Made by a program: the position numbers and the translations under genes. Below are positions 28,202 through 39,261 of a stretch of DNA of 55,470 nt, in pieces. Below the pieces are notes generated by a model. It did not search any database. It had not been told where the DNA came from and saw nothing but the letters and a program-made list of their open reading frames with translations. Source of the DNA: a bacterium (GTDB lineage: Bacteria; UBA9089; JASEIO01). Position 1 is the first letter of the stretch, and each line of letters opens with the position of its first letter. The stretch covers positions 1-55,470 of the forward strand of contig JASEIO010000006.1 in assembly GCA_030017475.1 (NCBI GenBank). The letters are read 5' to 3'.

Positions 28202-28963
28202 CTAAATTCTCACATGGATACCTTTTTCCTTCAGGTATCTCTTTACATCAAGTATTGATATCTCACCAAAGTGAAATATTGAAGCAGCAAGAACTGCATC
28301 TGCACATCCTTCAGTCAGTGCCTCATAAAAATGGTATAATGTCCCTGCTCCACCTGAGGCAATTACAGGTATATTCACAGCCAAAGAGATCTCTCTTGTA
28401 AGATGAATATCATATCCTTGTTTTGTTCCATCGTAATCCATTGAGGTTAAGAGTATCTCCCCTGCACCTAACCTCTCTACCTCCTTGGCCCACTCTACAG
28501 CATCAAGCCCGGTCGGAGTACGGCCACCATGGATATAAACCTCCCACCTTTTATGAGATGTCTTCTGTTTTGCATCAATAGCGACCACAATCCGCTGAGA
28601 GCCAAATCTCTCTGCTACCTCTTTTACTAAAGTAGGATCTTGTACTGCGGCAGTATTTATAGAGACTTTATCTGCCCCTACCTCAAGAAGTAACCTAATA
28701 TCCTCTATCCCTCTTACCCCTCCTCCAACAGTTAGAGGTATAGATATCCGTTCTGATGTTCTTTTAACAACATCAATCATAGGCCTTCGCCTATCAAAGG
28801 ATGCCGTGATATCCAAAAAGACGATTTCATCTGCCTTCTCTTCTTCATACCTTTGGGCAATCTCTGCAGGATCCCCAACATCTCTCAGATTAACGAATCT
28901 CACACCTTTTACAACCCGACCCGAAGTTACATCTAAACAAGGGATTATCCTCTTTGCCAACAT
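28202..28963 (-). CDS. hisF: Imidazole glycerol phosphate synthase cyclase subunit
   Basis: The protein has 253 aa, a (beta/alpha)8 barrel. [20 protein letters not shown] holds catalytic Asp11. IVVAIDAKQ holds the second Asp (about 130). [39 protein letters not shown] and [16 protein letters not shown] are the standard phosphate and substrate loops. HisF uses ammonia from the HisH glutaminase to form IGP and AICAR. No hisH or other his gene is adjacent; it is the last gene of an amide-nitrogen series, 61 bp after the glutamate synthase amidotransferase gene. Confidence 0.95.
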   Translation of the reverse strand: MLAKRIIPCLDVTSGRVVKGVRFVNLRDVGDPAEIAQRYEEEKADEIVFLDITASFDRRRPMIDVVKRTSERISIPLTVGGGVRGIEDIRLLLEVGADKVSINTAAVQDPTLVKEVAERFGSQRIVVAIDAKQKTSHKRWEVYIHGGRTPTGLDAVEWAKEVERLGAGEILLTSMDYDGTKQGYDIHLTREISLAVNIPVIASGGAGTLYHFYEALTEGCADAVLAASIFHFGEISILDVKRYLKEKGIHVRI

Positions 28964-29024
28964 TTACTCATCACCTACTCTATCCCTTTTTCTTCCTTTT
29001 CCATTTTCCTAATCCTCTTCATCC

Positions 29025-31631
29025 TTATTCACCAAAGTCTTCGACTCCAGTGAGAACCGAAAGTTTTATGGCTCGTACCTTTCTATACACCTCTTCTGGA
29101 CCTCTCTTTATTCCATCTACTACTAAAAGGTCATCTTCAATGGATATGCCAAAAAGTCTCTCATTTTCTTGCAAGTATGGAAGGATAAGATTCCAATCCA
29201 ATGGAGTGAGTCTAACAAATTCGCCGCCATTTAGCTGCTCATCTCTTATCTTTCGATGGGGATCCCTGACATAGATTGCTCCACCAGATGCGAGGGAAAA
29301 GAGGTTACCACCAGGATAAGGTGTGGGTTGTTCTTGGATCCTTCCCTTGCTATCGAACTCAATACCATTTAGTATAACAAACCCACCACCCGCTAAAGGA
29401 TCTCCAGCCATAAAAGATTCTGCTAAGTAATCAAGACATGTCCCATTTATGACAACATGCGGTCGACCAACAGCATTTATCAATGGACGTCCTGCAGCAT
29501 TCCCTAATACATAAACCTCTCCACCTTTTGCCCCGTACATAAAGGTTTGTCCCACATCTCCAAATACTACAAGCTTCCCTCGTTTCATAATCTGTCCAAG
29601 TTGGTCCTGGGCACTGTTATGTACCCGTATCTCTAAACCATCTATACCAGATGCAAGATAATCTCCTGGGGAACCATAGACATCAATTCGTACTCCTTCG
29701 GTGTTTGGCCCTAATCCACATCCACAAAATCTCTGTCCCTTATATCCATAAACGATAAACCTCTTCCATCCCAAATGAAAAGCCTCTACAATAAATCTTG
29801 CATCACACTCCTCTCCTTCAGGAGGGAAATCCGAAGCATTAATTATCAGAATCTTCTCCCCATGCCTCGGTGTTTGAAGAAGGTGTCTTCGTCTCCAGTC
29901 GATAAACCGATAACAACTATCAGAACCTTGTGAAATTATTGGCGTAGAGGAAAATATCTTATAGAGGGTCTCCCTTATGATATGCAATATGGAGCCTTGT
30001 TTCTTCTTGGCCGTATCATACCTTCTGTCATTGAGCAGTGTTAAGACCTCTATGGCTATCCCCTTATAATCGTCACCTATGGACGCCAATTCCTGGATTT
30101 TGCCACAACACCACCTGAAGGTGTTATAATCCCAACCACTGATTTTGTCCTTTATATATTCAAATAGCGAAAGGGCATTGTTTGTCGAAAAGCACTCCTT
30201 GAGCTTATCTTCAATAAGGATGTTTGAGGATGGTATGGTCACTTCTATGGTCATATCGCAGTGGGTTTGTCCCTCAGGTATTTCTATCACCTTTCCAAAT
30301 TTATCGGTACATGTAAGTCCCCTCTCCCCATCTTTACCATCTATTGTAAATATAAAGGCACCACCATCTGTATGGCTACCTCCCCTCGCATTCCAATAGC
30401 GATCAGCAATTGGACAGAATCTCTTGTCTTCCGATGCCAAAGAATGAAGGGTTGCATCAATCGCCTGTTTTTCAGAGCAGATCAGTCCAATCTGAACCTC
30501 TCCATCTTGAATGGCAAAGACCTGAGGTCGAAGCATTGATGTATCTGTTATGCCAATAAGCTGCATCTTGTGCTTATATGGTTCATTCCTTGCGATGATA
30601 AAAAACCATGGTCCATCTGGGGAACCATGGATATGGGTTGCCTGGATTGCCCTATAAATCCTCTTCTTCTTAGGTGGGAGTGAATCAAAATCGAGTTCAG
30701 TTGTTGGAGCCATTGCCTCGATTATATATTCTAAAGGATAATTATAGACCCGATTCCACAGATCAAAAAGTAAGATCGAAACCTCTGTGTCTGTCAGGAA
30801 AAGTGGAAAGATTCCTCGCTGTCTCAGATATTCGCAAACAGAATAATAGTTTGCAAAATCCCCATTATGAACAAGGGCTTCATCAAGCCCTGAAAATGGA
30901 TGGGCACCTCCTGGATGCCATACCCTTCCCTTTGTTGGATACCTCTGATGGGCAATCCAGATATGTGCCTTGAAGTCTTCCAGTTTATAGTACCTTACTA
31001 CCTGCTCGGCATAGCCTACGATCTTTAAGATCATCATATTCCGACCATGGGATAATACAAATGCCTTCTTTTCACCCAAAGAGGCATAGAACTTACGATT
31101 GATGTTAAAACTATTCTGATAAATGAACTCATCTTCTGCCCTTCGTGGTGAGATATCATGCAATCCATTTTCATCGATAAAGCGTTCTAACACCTCTTCC
31201 TTTACACGGGCAAAGTATCGCCAGACATCTGGCGGCTTTGTCTTGAGCCCTTCAATATCTCGGTAGTCATCTATAGTGGGTAACCTCATACCTTCATCCA
31301 CATTGAGAAATGGAGTAATGTACTCATCTTCTATCTGTTGCCGCACTTCTTGATCAAGAAGTGCCACTTGAATCATATAATCATTTTCAAGGATATCCTG
31401 GGTTACCCCTAATTCCTTAGAAGAAAATCCAACTGCAGCAATACCGCCACCTTTACCATTTCCACGATTATGCATCTGAATAGATGGCTCAAATATATGA
31501 CGACCCGAAACCGGGATAGAAGAGATGAATCCTATTACCCCACAGCCACCTTCTACCTCAACCTTACAAGATGGCAAAGGTGGCAGATCTCGTAAAAGCC
31601 TTTCCCTCGATTCAATAATTCTATTAGCCAA
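29025..31631 (-). CDS. Glutamate synthase amidotransferase fused to GXGXG domain
   Basis: The protein has 868 aa from a TTG at 31631 with AAGGAGA seven bases upstream (a TTG at 31649 is less well placed). A class II glutamine amidotransferase domain begins at Cys30 in GGCGVIGFISSIP, so a propeptide of about 29 residues must be removed to expose the Cys. WIAHQRYPTKGRVWHPGGAHPF and ALVHNGDFANYYSVC are substrate-binding blocks. From about residue 590 the GltB C-terminal beta-helix appears: GLEIRVHNSAQDQLGQ, GDVGQTFMYGAKGG, LGNAAGRPLINAVG, GFVILNGI. These are the GlxB and GlxC functions of archaeal-type split glutamate synthases, here fused, with the FMN domain on a separate gene. Confidence 0.88.
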   Translation of the reverse strand: MANRIIESRERLLRDLPPLPSCKVEVEGGCGVIGFISSIPVSGRHIFEPSIQMHNRGNGKGGGIAAVGFSSKELGVTQDILENDYMIQVALLDQEVRQQIEDEYITPFLNVDEGMRLPTIDDYRDIEGLKTKPPDVWRYFARVKEEVLERFIDENGLHDISPRRAEDEFIYQNSFNINRKFYASLGEKKAFVLSHGRNMMILKIVGYAEQVVRYYKLEDFKAHIWIAHQRYPTKGRVWHPGGAHPFSGLDEALVHNGDFANYYSVCEYLRQRGIFPLFLTDTEVSILLFDLWNRVYNYPLEYIIEAMAPTTELDFDSLPPKKKRIYRAIQATHIHGSPDGPWFFIIARNEPYKHKMQLIGITDTSMLRPQVFAIQDGEVQIGLICSEKQAIDATLHSLASEDKRFCPIADRYWNARGGSHTDGGAFIFTIDGKDGERGLTCTDKFGKVIEIPEGQTHCDMTIEVTIPSSNILIEDKLKECFSTNNALSLFEYIKDKISGWDYNTFRWCCGKIQELASIGDDYKGIAIEVLTLLNDRRYDTAKKKQGSILHIIRETLYKIFSSTPIISQGSDSCYRFIDWRRRHLLQTPRHGEKILIINASDFPPEGEECDARFIVEAFHLGWKRFIVYGYKGQRFCGCGLGPNTEGVRIDVYGSPGDYLASGIDGLEIRVHNSAQDQLGQIMKRGKLVVFGDVGQTFMYGAKGGEVYVLGNAAGRPLINAVGRPHVVINGTCLDYLAESFMAGDPLAGGGFVILNGIEFDSKGRIQEQPTPYPGGNLFSLASGGAIYVRDPHRKIRDEQLNGGEFVRLTPLDWNLILPYLQENERLFGISIEDDLLVVDGIKRGPEEVYRKVRAIKLSVLTGVEDFGE

Positions 31632-31651
31632 AGATAATCTCCTTTCCAACT

Positions 31652-33151
31652 TTACCCCTCTCCTCTATCAACCTCTATTCTATTTTCTACATAATCCAAA
31701 TGGATCAAACAATCTGTCCTTCCAACCAATTCCTGGATACTTTTCATACCAAGCCGGTTAAGGATATCCACAAATTGAGTGTGCCAGGCCGAATAGAGAT
31801 TGATAAGCCGTTGTGCTGCCCATTCTACGTCTACCAATTGAGATAGTTCTCGATCGGTTGTGGCAATCCCACGGGCACAGCCTCTACCTGACTCACAGTT
31901 ACCACATCTCACACATTCAAGGGCAACTAATTCAGTTGTGCCAAGAACTACTCCGTCAGCTCCTAAGGCAATTGCCTTGGCTGCATCATAGGCAGTACGG
32001 ATTCCGCCTGATGCAATCAAGGTCATCTCCTCACGAATACCCTCTTCAATTAGAAATTTGTGTACCTTTGGTATGGCATATTCAATAGGCATGGCGATAT
32101 TCTTTTTGGCAATATCTGGTGCTGCACCTGTTCCTCCATAACTTCCATCAAGGTGGATTATATGAGCACCAGCATAATAAGAGCCAACAGCAACCATATC
32201 TATATCAGTAGGGGTGGAAACCTTCACCGCAATTAAAGCGCGTGGATTAATCTCCTTTATCCAGTCAACATGCTTCTTATGATCCTCTACTGAATAGACA
32301 GAATGAAAGGGGAAAGGCGAAAAAAGGGATGAACCTGTAACAGCCTCTCGCATACTTGCAACATCTTGAGTTACCTTATCTCCAAGTAAATGGCCACCAA
32401 GTCCTGGCTTTGCACCCTGGGCATATTTAAACTCAACAACCCTAACCCTCTGTATGGTCTGTTCGCGTACACCGAATAGCCCTGTTGCCACTTGTGTAAT
32501 TACATGATCATCATAAGGAGATAGCTCCTCTGGGTAACCACCCTCCCCTGTACAGGTAAAGGTATTCCAGACCTTGGCTGCCTTTGCCCTTCCAAGCATG
32601 ATAGGTAGACTAATTGAGCCAAAGGACATCCCTCCTCCATACATAGGAATGTCTATCGATATCTCTGGACGTCCATCTCTTCTTTTGTTTAACTGGATAG
32701 AAGTGGAAACCTCACCATCTGTCCTATATTTACCTGATTCTTCTTTTGGAAATCGAAATCTCAATCTATCAAACCCACCTCCCGAATCCCCAACTCTGTA
32801 CTCCATATGATTTGGAGGAACCTCGCCTGTTTCTGCTTCAAACCACGTGCTTGTAATCAAATCGTTGGTCCATCTACAATCTCCAAGGGTTTCATAGAGT
32901 GGGTTGGAGACAAGACTCAGTGCCCCATTAGGACATTCCTTAATACACCTTGCGCACGAAGGACCAATACAAAGATGTTCCCTGGGACGAGCCAATTTCT
33001 TTCCCGCATACTCATGAACCCCAAATGGACAAACCCTGATGCAAGTTCCACATACGCTGCACCCTTGAGTGCGTCTTACTATGTATTTTGCGATAGCGTT
33101 TCTAAAGCGCGAAGGTGCTCTTTTTACCACACTACCATCTTTATTCCTCAT
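31652..33151 (-). CDS. Glutamate synthase FMN-binding subunit with ferredoxin domain
   Basis: The protein has 499 aa from an ATG at 33151 (GAGGA upstream). A longer frame to 33280 would overlap the preceding gene by 98 bp. Two 4Fe-4S motifs lie near residues 31-41 and 61-73 (CSVCGTCIRVC, CIGPSCARCIKEC). The FMN barrel follows: MSFGSISLPIMLGRAKAA, TGEGGYPEEL, QGAKPGLGGHLLGDKV, HLDGSYGGTGAAPDIAKK, ASGGIRTAYDAAKAIALGAD, and a cluster site CVRCGNCESGRGC. This is the glutamate-forming half (2-oxoglutarate plus ammonia). Electrons probably come from a ferredoxin, since no GltD is present. Confidence 0.92.
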   Translation of the reverse strand: MRNKDGSVVKRAPSRFRNAIAKYIVRRTQGCSVCGTCIRVCPFGVHEYAGKKLARPREHLCIGPSCARCIKECPNGALSLVSNPLYETLGDCRWTNDLITSTWFEAETGEVPPNHMEYRVGDSGGGFDRLRFRFPKEESGKYRTDGEVSTSIQLNKRRDGRPEISIDIPMYGGGMSFGSISLPIMLGRAKAAKVWNTFTCTGEGGYPEELSPYDDHVITQVATGLFGVREQTIQRVRVVEFKYAQGAKPGLGGHLLGDKVTQDVASMREAVTGSSLFSPFPFHSVYSVEDHKKHVDWIKEINPRALIAVKVSTPTDIDMVAVGSYYAGAHIIHLDGSYGGTGAAPDIAKKNIAMPIEYAIPKVHKFLIEEGIREEMTLIASGGIRTAYDAAKAIALGADGVVLGTTELVALECVRCGNCESGRGCARGIATTDRELSQLVDVEWAAQRLINLYSAWHTQFVDILNRLGMKSIQELVGRTDCLIHLDYVENRIEVDRGEG

Positions 33152-33182
33152 TAGATCCTCACATCTAAAGTTTCGCCCTGTT

Positions 33183-34595
33183 TTACTTGTTCCTTCTTGA
33201 TTCATCCCTTTTGCCAAATATCTCTCCAAATGTTTCCCTTTCCAGATCTTCATAAAACATAGCCCGACCAACTTCTCCACGTAATCTTCTTATCTCTCGC
33301 ATACCCATAGCTCCTAAGACCTCTATTAGTTGTGAGTGCCAGGCCCCTAAAAGATTCACTAAGCGTCTTTCGCCCCATTCTGGACGAATCTCATCTATCC
33401 GCACTGGGCATGGTATATCATTCTTACAATTCCCACATACCCGACATTCTAAGGCAACAAGTAGTGGTATGTCAATACCCACCCCATCAGCTCCGCAGAT
33501 GATTGCCTTTGCTACATGCGATGCATCAGCAATCCCCCCACTTGCAATGATAGTCACTTCATCTCTACAACGTTCACTAACAAGACGCAGGTGAATTTGA
33601 CGAATCGCATCCTTAATAGACCGTGGTTTTACGCCTTTAATATCATGGCCAGTCTCATCGGCACAAGGATGAATAATCTCAGCTCCATCACTTACTAATT
33701 TACTAACTACCTCTTCTGTATCCTCTGTTAGAGATACCCTTATAGAAACAATTGTTTTCTTGGATACCTCCTTTACCTTTTGTATATCCTCTATTATTCT
33801 ATCTGTAAAGGGGAGTTCTACTATCCTTGCCTTCTTAACGAGATCGCCTGATTCACTTAAGCGTTCAATTGATATAAGGGGAATAAGGTGGTCTACATAT
33901 GGTTCAAGTAGAGAATCATATTCTTCAATATCAATTATCATGAAGGTATTGAGAATACGAGCTGCCTTAGCCATAGCCAAGTAAATGTTTTTACTCACAT
34001 ATCCAAATGGTAGGATATCGAATATCACCGGAATGGGCAATTCAACAATCTCTGGGTATCGGGTTCGGATGTCACCTCCTTGATCAAACTGTAAGTGAGA
34101 TGGTTTCCTTCCAAGATCGATTGAGGTTGATATATACTCCCGACCATGTATACCATCACGGGTTGGCCTTACTATCTCAGACATATCAGTCCACATCGAA
34201 TCAAACCCAGAACCTGTAAAAGGACCACGATAACCTGCTCCAGATACTGGAATTTTACCTGTCTCTGCCTGGAACCAGGTACTCGCAATCAAATCTGGCG
34301 TATAATAGGAGTTTCCAAGCAAGCGGAAATTTGGGTTTATGGTTTTCGTGATTGCATTATTCTTGCATTCTTGGATACAGCGGAAACAATTTTTGCAAAG
34401 AGAGTCAATTGTATCAAGCATGGAGTATGTATCGAATGTACGTTTTTTATAGACATCATAAACGCAGTCTTTCTTTATACATTTGTCTACAGGGCAATGA
34501 AGACAGAATTTGTCTTGCTCTATGATAGAAAATTTACCAATCGGAGAAAATCTCGGTCGGGTTAATCTCACTTTAATGTGATATTTCTTAGGCAT
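33183..34595 (-). CDS. Degenerate paralogue of glutamate synthase FMN subunit
   Basis: The protein has 470 aa with the same layout as the neighbouring FMN subunit: two N-terminal 4Fe-4S motifs (Cys31-44 and Cys67-77), the shared DLIASTWFQAETGKIP, ASGGIADASHVAKAIICGAD, LECRVCGNCKNDIPC, and a C-terminal NLLGAWHSQLIEVLGAMGM. The residues that form the 2-oxoglutarate/FMN pocket in the neighbour are missing: the AKPGLGGHL loop is absent and GGTGAAP is replaced by ADETGHDIKG. It probably keeps Fe-S clusters but not full catalysis, and may act as an electron-transfer or structural partner. ATG at 34595, with GGAGAGGGG upstream. Confidence 0.8.
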   Translation of the reverse strand: MPKKYHIKVRLTRPRFSPIGKFSIIEQDKFCLHCPVDKCIKKDCVYDVYKKRTFDTYSMLDTIDSLCKNCFRCIQECKNNAITKTINPNFRLLGNSYYTPDLIASTWFQAETGKIPVSGAGYRGPFTGSGFDSMWTDMSEIVRPTRDGIHGREYISTSIDLGRKPSHLQFDQGGDIRTRYPEIVELPIPVIFDILPFGYVSKNIYLAMAKAARILNTFMIIDIEEYDSLLEPYVDHLIPLISIERLSESGDLVKKARIVELPFTDRIIEDIQKVKEVSKKTIVSIRVSLTEDTEEVVSKLVSDGAEIIHPCADETGHDIKGVKPRSIKDAIRQIHLRLVSERCRDEVTIIASGGIADASHVAKAIICGADGVGIDIPLLVALECRVCGNCKNDIPCPVRIDEIRPEWGERRLVNLLGAWHSQLIEVLGAMGMREIRRLRGEVGRAMFYEDLERETFGEIFGKRDESRRNK

Positions 34596-34597
34596 CC

Positions 34598-35023
34598 TTA
34601 CCCCTCTCCGTAATTACTCAGATTATTTCCTTTTTTTAATGGGTTTTCTCCTAAATCCCTTATTTCGGAGGCTAACTCCACTATGGTTTGAATGAATCCT
34701 TTCTCTTCTTTACCCCTTATTAGACACATGCCAAGCCTTTTCCCAGATAATCCAATCTCATCTAAAATACCTTTTGTGTATGTAACCCTTGCTTTGGCAA
34801 ATAAATTCCCATCCAAGAACTGACATTTCCCCTCCTCACATCCAGTCACAAGGACTCCATCCGCACCTTCCTCAAAAACACGAAGTAACCCTAAAGTATC
34901 TATCTTGCTTGAACAGGAAAGTAGAATCACCTTAATGGATATTTTATCCTCAATCCCTGTCATTCTTCTTATGGCCTCTATATTGTCCAAAGAATTATGA
35001 CAACAAAAGACAATGATTTTCAA
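34598..35023 (-). CDS. MvhD/FlpD-like iron-sulfur protein
   Basis: The protein has 141 aa from a TTG start with GGGAG five bases upstream. N-terminal MKIIVFCCHNS, then VILLSCSSKIDTLGLLRVFE and GADGVLVTGCEEGKCQFLDGN match the hydrogenase/heterodisulfide reductase delta-subunit family (MvhD). In that family a 2Fe-2S centre passes electrons between large redox enzymes. It is located directly before the two Fe-S glutamate synthase subunits (2-bp gap), so an electron-delivery role to that enzyme is the natural inference; a biochemical link has not been shown. Confidence 0.78.
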   Translation of the reverse strand: MKIIVFCCHNSLDNIEAIRRMTGIEDKISIKVILLSCSSKIDTLGLLRVFEEGADGVLVTGCEEGKCQFLDGNLFAKARVTYTKGILDEIGLSGKRLGMCLIRGKEEKGFIQTIVELASEIRDLGENPLKKGNNLSNYGEG

Positions 35024-35049
35024 TTATTCTCCCTCTATCATTAACAAAT

Positions 35050-35784
35050 TCAATCTTTCTGAAACTGCTTTATATATATCCTGGCAAGCGACCTTTTATG
35101 CGAAGATGCCTTGATTAAATCCTCGACTTTAGCTAAGATATGTGAATCCAAATCCTCTCTGTTACCGGACTCCAAGGCCAATATAGCCCTATCCAATTCA
35201 TCATAGCCTATGCCAAGTTCTCCCTCATCTGTCTGTCCAGGCCATAGCCCTGCACTTGGGACTTTCTCGATTATCTCCTTTGGGATATCAAGTTCCCATG
35301 CAAGTTCTCTTACCTCGCTCTTTAGTAGTCCTCCAAGAGGCAGGATATCTACCCCTCCATCTCCATACTTTGTGAAATAACCCACCATAATCTCTGATTT
35401 ATTTCCTGTACCTGCCACAAGATAGTTTAGGTTATTGGCAAAATAGTATAAGGTAATCATCCTTAATCTTGGCTTCAGATTAGCCATGGCCAACTTGTTG
35501 CCAGAAGGTAAAGTCTCCAAGAGCTTATTATAAACAGTCTCTAAGGCTACTCGTTCTGTCTTAAGCTTCAGGCGTAAGGCAACAAGAATGGCGTGATCGT
35601 AATCTTCAGATTCGCTCTGGCATGGCATTATCAACCCCAATACCCTATCTCCCAAGGCCTTCTTTGACAGAGCAGCTACTACAGAGGAATCAACTCCTCC
35701 ACTTAGCCCTACAACTACACCTTCTGCCTTAGCCTCCTTTACCTGGATCTTGATCCAGTTACTTATATCATCTGCCAATCCCAT
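35050..35784 (-). CDS. nadE: NH3-dependent NAD+ synthetase
   Basis: The protein has 244 aa, the short ammonia-dependent type without a glutaminase domain. PP-loop [14 protein letters not shown] (residues 26-39), GTGNKSEIMVGYFTKYGDGG, ILPLGGLLKSEVRELA and SAGLWPGQTDEGELG are typical. It amidates deamido-NAD using ATP. ATG with GAGGAG five bases upstream. It sits between pyrG and the Fe-S/glutamate synthase genes. Confidence 0.95.
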   Translation of the reverse strand: MGLADDISNWIKIQVKEAKAEGVVVGLSGGVDSSVVAALSKKALGDRVLGLIMPCQSESEDYDHAILVALRLKLKTERVALETVYNKLLETLPSGNKLAMANLKPRLRMITLYYFANNLNYLVAGTGNKSEIMVGYFTKYGDGGVDILPLGGLLKSEVRELAWELDIPKEIIEKVPSAGLWPGQTDEGELGIGYDELDRAILALESGNREDLDSHILAKVEDLIKASSHKRSLARIYIKQFQKD

Positions 35785-35797
35785 CTTTACTCCTCTA

Positions 35798-37426
<1,629 letters not shown>

Positions 37427-38989
37427 TCACTCCCATTCAATAGTACCGGGTGGCTTAGAGCTTACGTCATAAACCACACGATTCACACCCTTTACTTCGT
37501 TGATAATTCTATTTGAAATCCTCCCTATGAGAGAATAAGGCAACTTTGCCCAATCAGCAGTCATGCCATCGCGACTTGTAACAGCACGAATAGCAATTAC
37601 ATTTTCGTAGGTGCGCTCATCACCCATTACACCAACGGTTTTGACTGTAAGAAGGATGGCGAAAGACTGCCATATCTTTTTATAAAACCCGCTTTTTTCA
37701 ATCTCCTTCTGAATTATTACGTCTGCCTCTCTCAACATATTGAGCCGCTCTTCAGTTATCTCCCCAATTATCCTCACAGCTAATCCTGGGCCCGGGAAAG
37801 GTTGCCTCCAAACTACATCCTGTGGCAAGCCTAATTCCTTGCCAACCTCTCTTACCTCATCCTTAAATAGAAACCTAAAAGGTTCGATTAATTCGAAACC
37901 CATCTCCTCTGGTAAACCTCCTACATTGTGGTGAGTCTTAATTGTAGCTGAAGGACCTCCGAACGGAGACCTTGATTCAATCACATCAGGATATAGTGTC
38001 CCTTGGGCTAAAAACCTTACCTTTCCGAGTTTCTTGGTTTGATCTTCAAATATCCGAATAAATTCTCTGCCAATAATCCTTCGCTTCTCCTCTGGATCGG
38101 TAACTCCCTTTAACATACATAGGAAACTCTCTTTAGCATCAACATAGATTAGATTGATATGATAGCTATCCCTAAATCTCTGGATAACCTCCTGAGCCTC
38201 ACCCTTTCGTAATAAGCCATTGTCAACAAAGATGCAAGTCAACCGTTCTCCTATTGCCTTTTGAAGAAGAACTGAAAGAACTGAAGAATCCACTCCTCCA
38301 CTTAAAGCACAAATGACACGCTCCTCCCCTACCTTTTTTCTTATCTCTTCTATAGAATCCTCAATAAAGGAACTTATTGTCCAGGTACCAGAACATCCAG
38401 CAATTCTATGCAAGAAATTATCTAAGATCTTCTGACCATGAGGAGTATGGATTACCTCGGGATGGAATTGGACACCATATAGTCTTTTCTTTTTATCTTC
38501 CATTGCCGCAATAGGAGAATTTGCAGTGTGGGCAAGTACCGAAAAACCATCTGGTACCTTAAGTACCCTATCGCCGTGGCTCATCCACACAATCAAATTA
38601 CGAGCGAGTCCACTGAATAAATCGCACCCCTTATCTACAATTAAACGAGATCTTCCATACTCACGATTTATCGTAGCTTCAACCTCGCCGCCTAAAACAC
38701 GAGCTATAAGTTGCATTCCGTAACATATCCCTAAAACGGGGATACCTAATTCAAAAATTTCCTTCTCGCAAGTAGGACTTTCAATGGATGTGACAGTAGC
38801 TGGACCACCTGAGAGGATAATAGCCTTGGGCATATCTCTTAGAAGGTCTTTATGAGAAATTTTATGGGAAAGTACTTCAGAATAGACTTTACTTTCTCTC
38901 ACTCTCCGAGCGATGAGCTGAGTGTACTGTGAACCAAAATCTAAAATGGCAACCCATTCCCGTCTTTTATCTTTAAGTTCGCGATTCAT
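37427..38989 (-). CDS. guaA: GMP synthase (glutamine-hydrolysing)
   Basis: The protein has 520 aa. Class I glutaminase domain: [26 protein letters not shown] (Cys nucleophile), [16 protein letters not shown] pyrophosphatase domain: [18 protein letters not shown] and the C-terminal dimerisation segment ending PPGTIEWE. It makes GMP from XMP. ATG with AGGAGGT eight bases upstream, behind a good promoter. It is the first gene of the amide-nitrogen series. Confidence 0.97.
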   Translation of the reverse strand: MNRELKDKRREWVAILDFGSQYTQLIARRVRESKVYSEVLSHKISHKDLLRDMPKAIILSGGPATVTSIESPTCEKEIFELGIPVLGICYGMQLIARVLGGEVEATINREYGRSRLIVDKGCDLFSGLARNLIVWMSHGDRVLKVPDGFSVLAHTANSPIAAMEDKKKRLYGVQFHPEVIHTPHGQKILDNFLHRIAGCSGTWTISSFIEDSIEEIRKKVGEERVICALSGGVDSSVLSVLLQKAIGERLTCIFVDNGLLRKGEAQEVIQRFRDSYHINLIYVDAKESFLCMLKGVTDPEEKRRIIGREFIRIFEDQTKKLGKVRFLAQGTLYPDVIESRSPFGGPSATIKTHHNVGGLPEEMGFELIEPFRFLFKDEVREVGKELGLPQDVVWRQPFPGPGLAVRIIGEITEERLNMLREADVIIQKEIEKSGFYKKIWQSFAILLTVKTVGVMGDERTYENVIAIRAVTSRDGMTADWAKLPYSLIGRISNRIINEVKGVNRVVYDVSSKPPGTIEWE

Positions 38990-39049
38990 CTCTTATGACC
39001 TCCTCTCGGCTAAATCCTATGTCACTCTATCCTTTTCACATTTTATCTT

Positions 39050-39078
39050 ATAATATAGAATTATAGCTAAAAATGCAA
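39050..39078 (-). promoter_or_regulatory. Promoter of the guaA-pyrG-nadE... series
   Basis: On the minus strand: -35 TTGCAT (39078-39073), 17-bp spacer, -10 TATTAT (39055-39050), about 60 bp before the guaA ATG. Confidence 0.6.
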
Positions 39079-39261
39079 GCCCTTTTCTCGAAAAATTGTA
39101 AGTTATTTTACATTTTCCCCAATGGCTTAGAAAATTTTTCCATCAGAAAGATAGAAGGATCGTAGATAAGGATTGACAATTAGTAGGGTGGTCTTATATC
39201 GGTCACCAACCAGAGTGGTGATTGGTATTTTGGCCTATTTTATTTAAGTCAATAACTTGTT

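Noticed and set aside
33152-33280. Upstream extension of the FMN glutamate synthase gene (start at 33280)
   Set aside because: It would overlap the preceding gene by 98 bp and adds a non-conserved N-terminus; the ATG at 33151 has a good SD.
39173-39200. Promoter-like TTGACA-N16-TATATC on the plus strand
   Set aside because: No plus-strand gene follows; the only genes downstream are on the minus strand. The nearby TCACCA/TGGTGA hairpin (about 39202-39222) lacks a T-tract, so it was not called a terminator.
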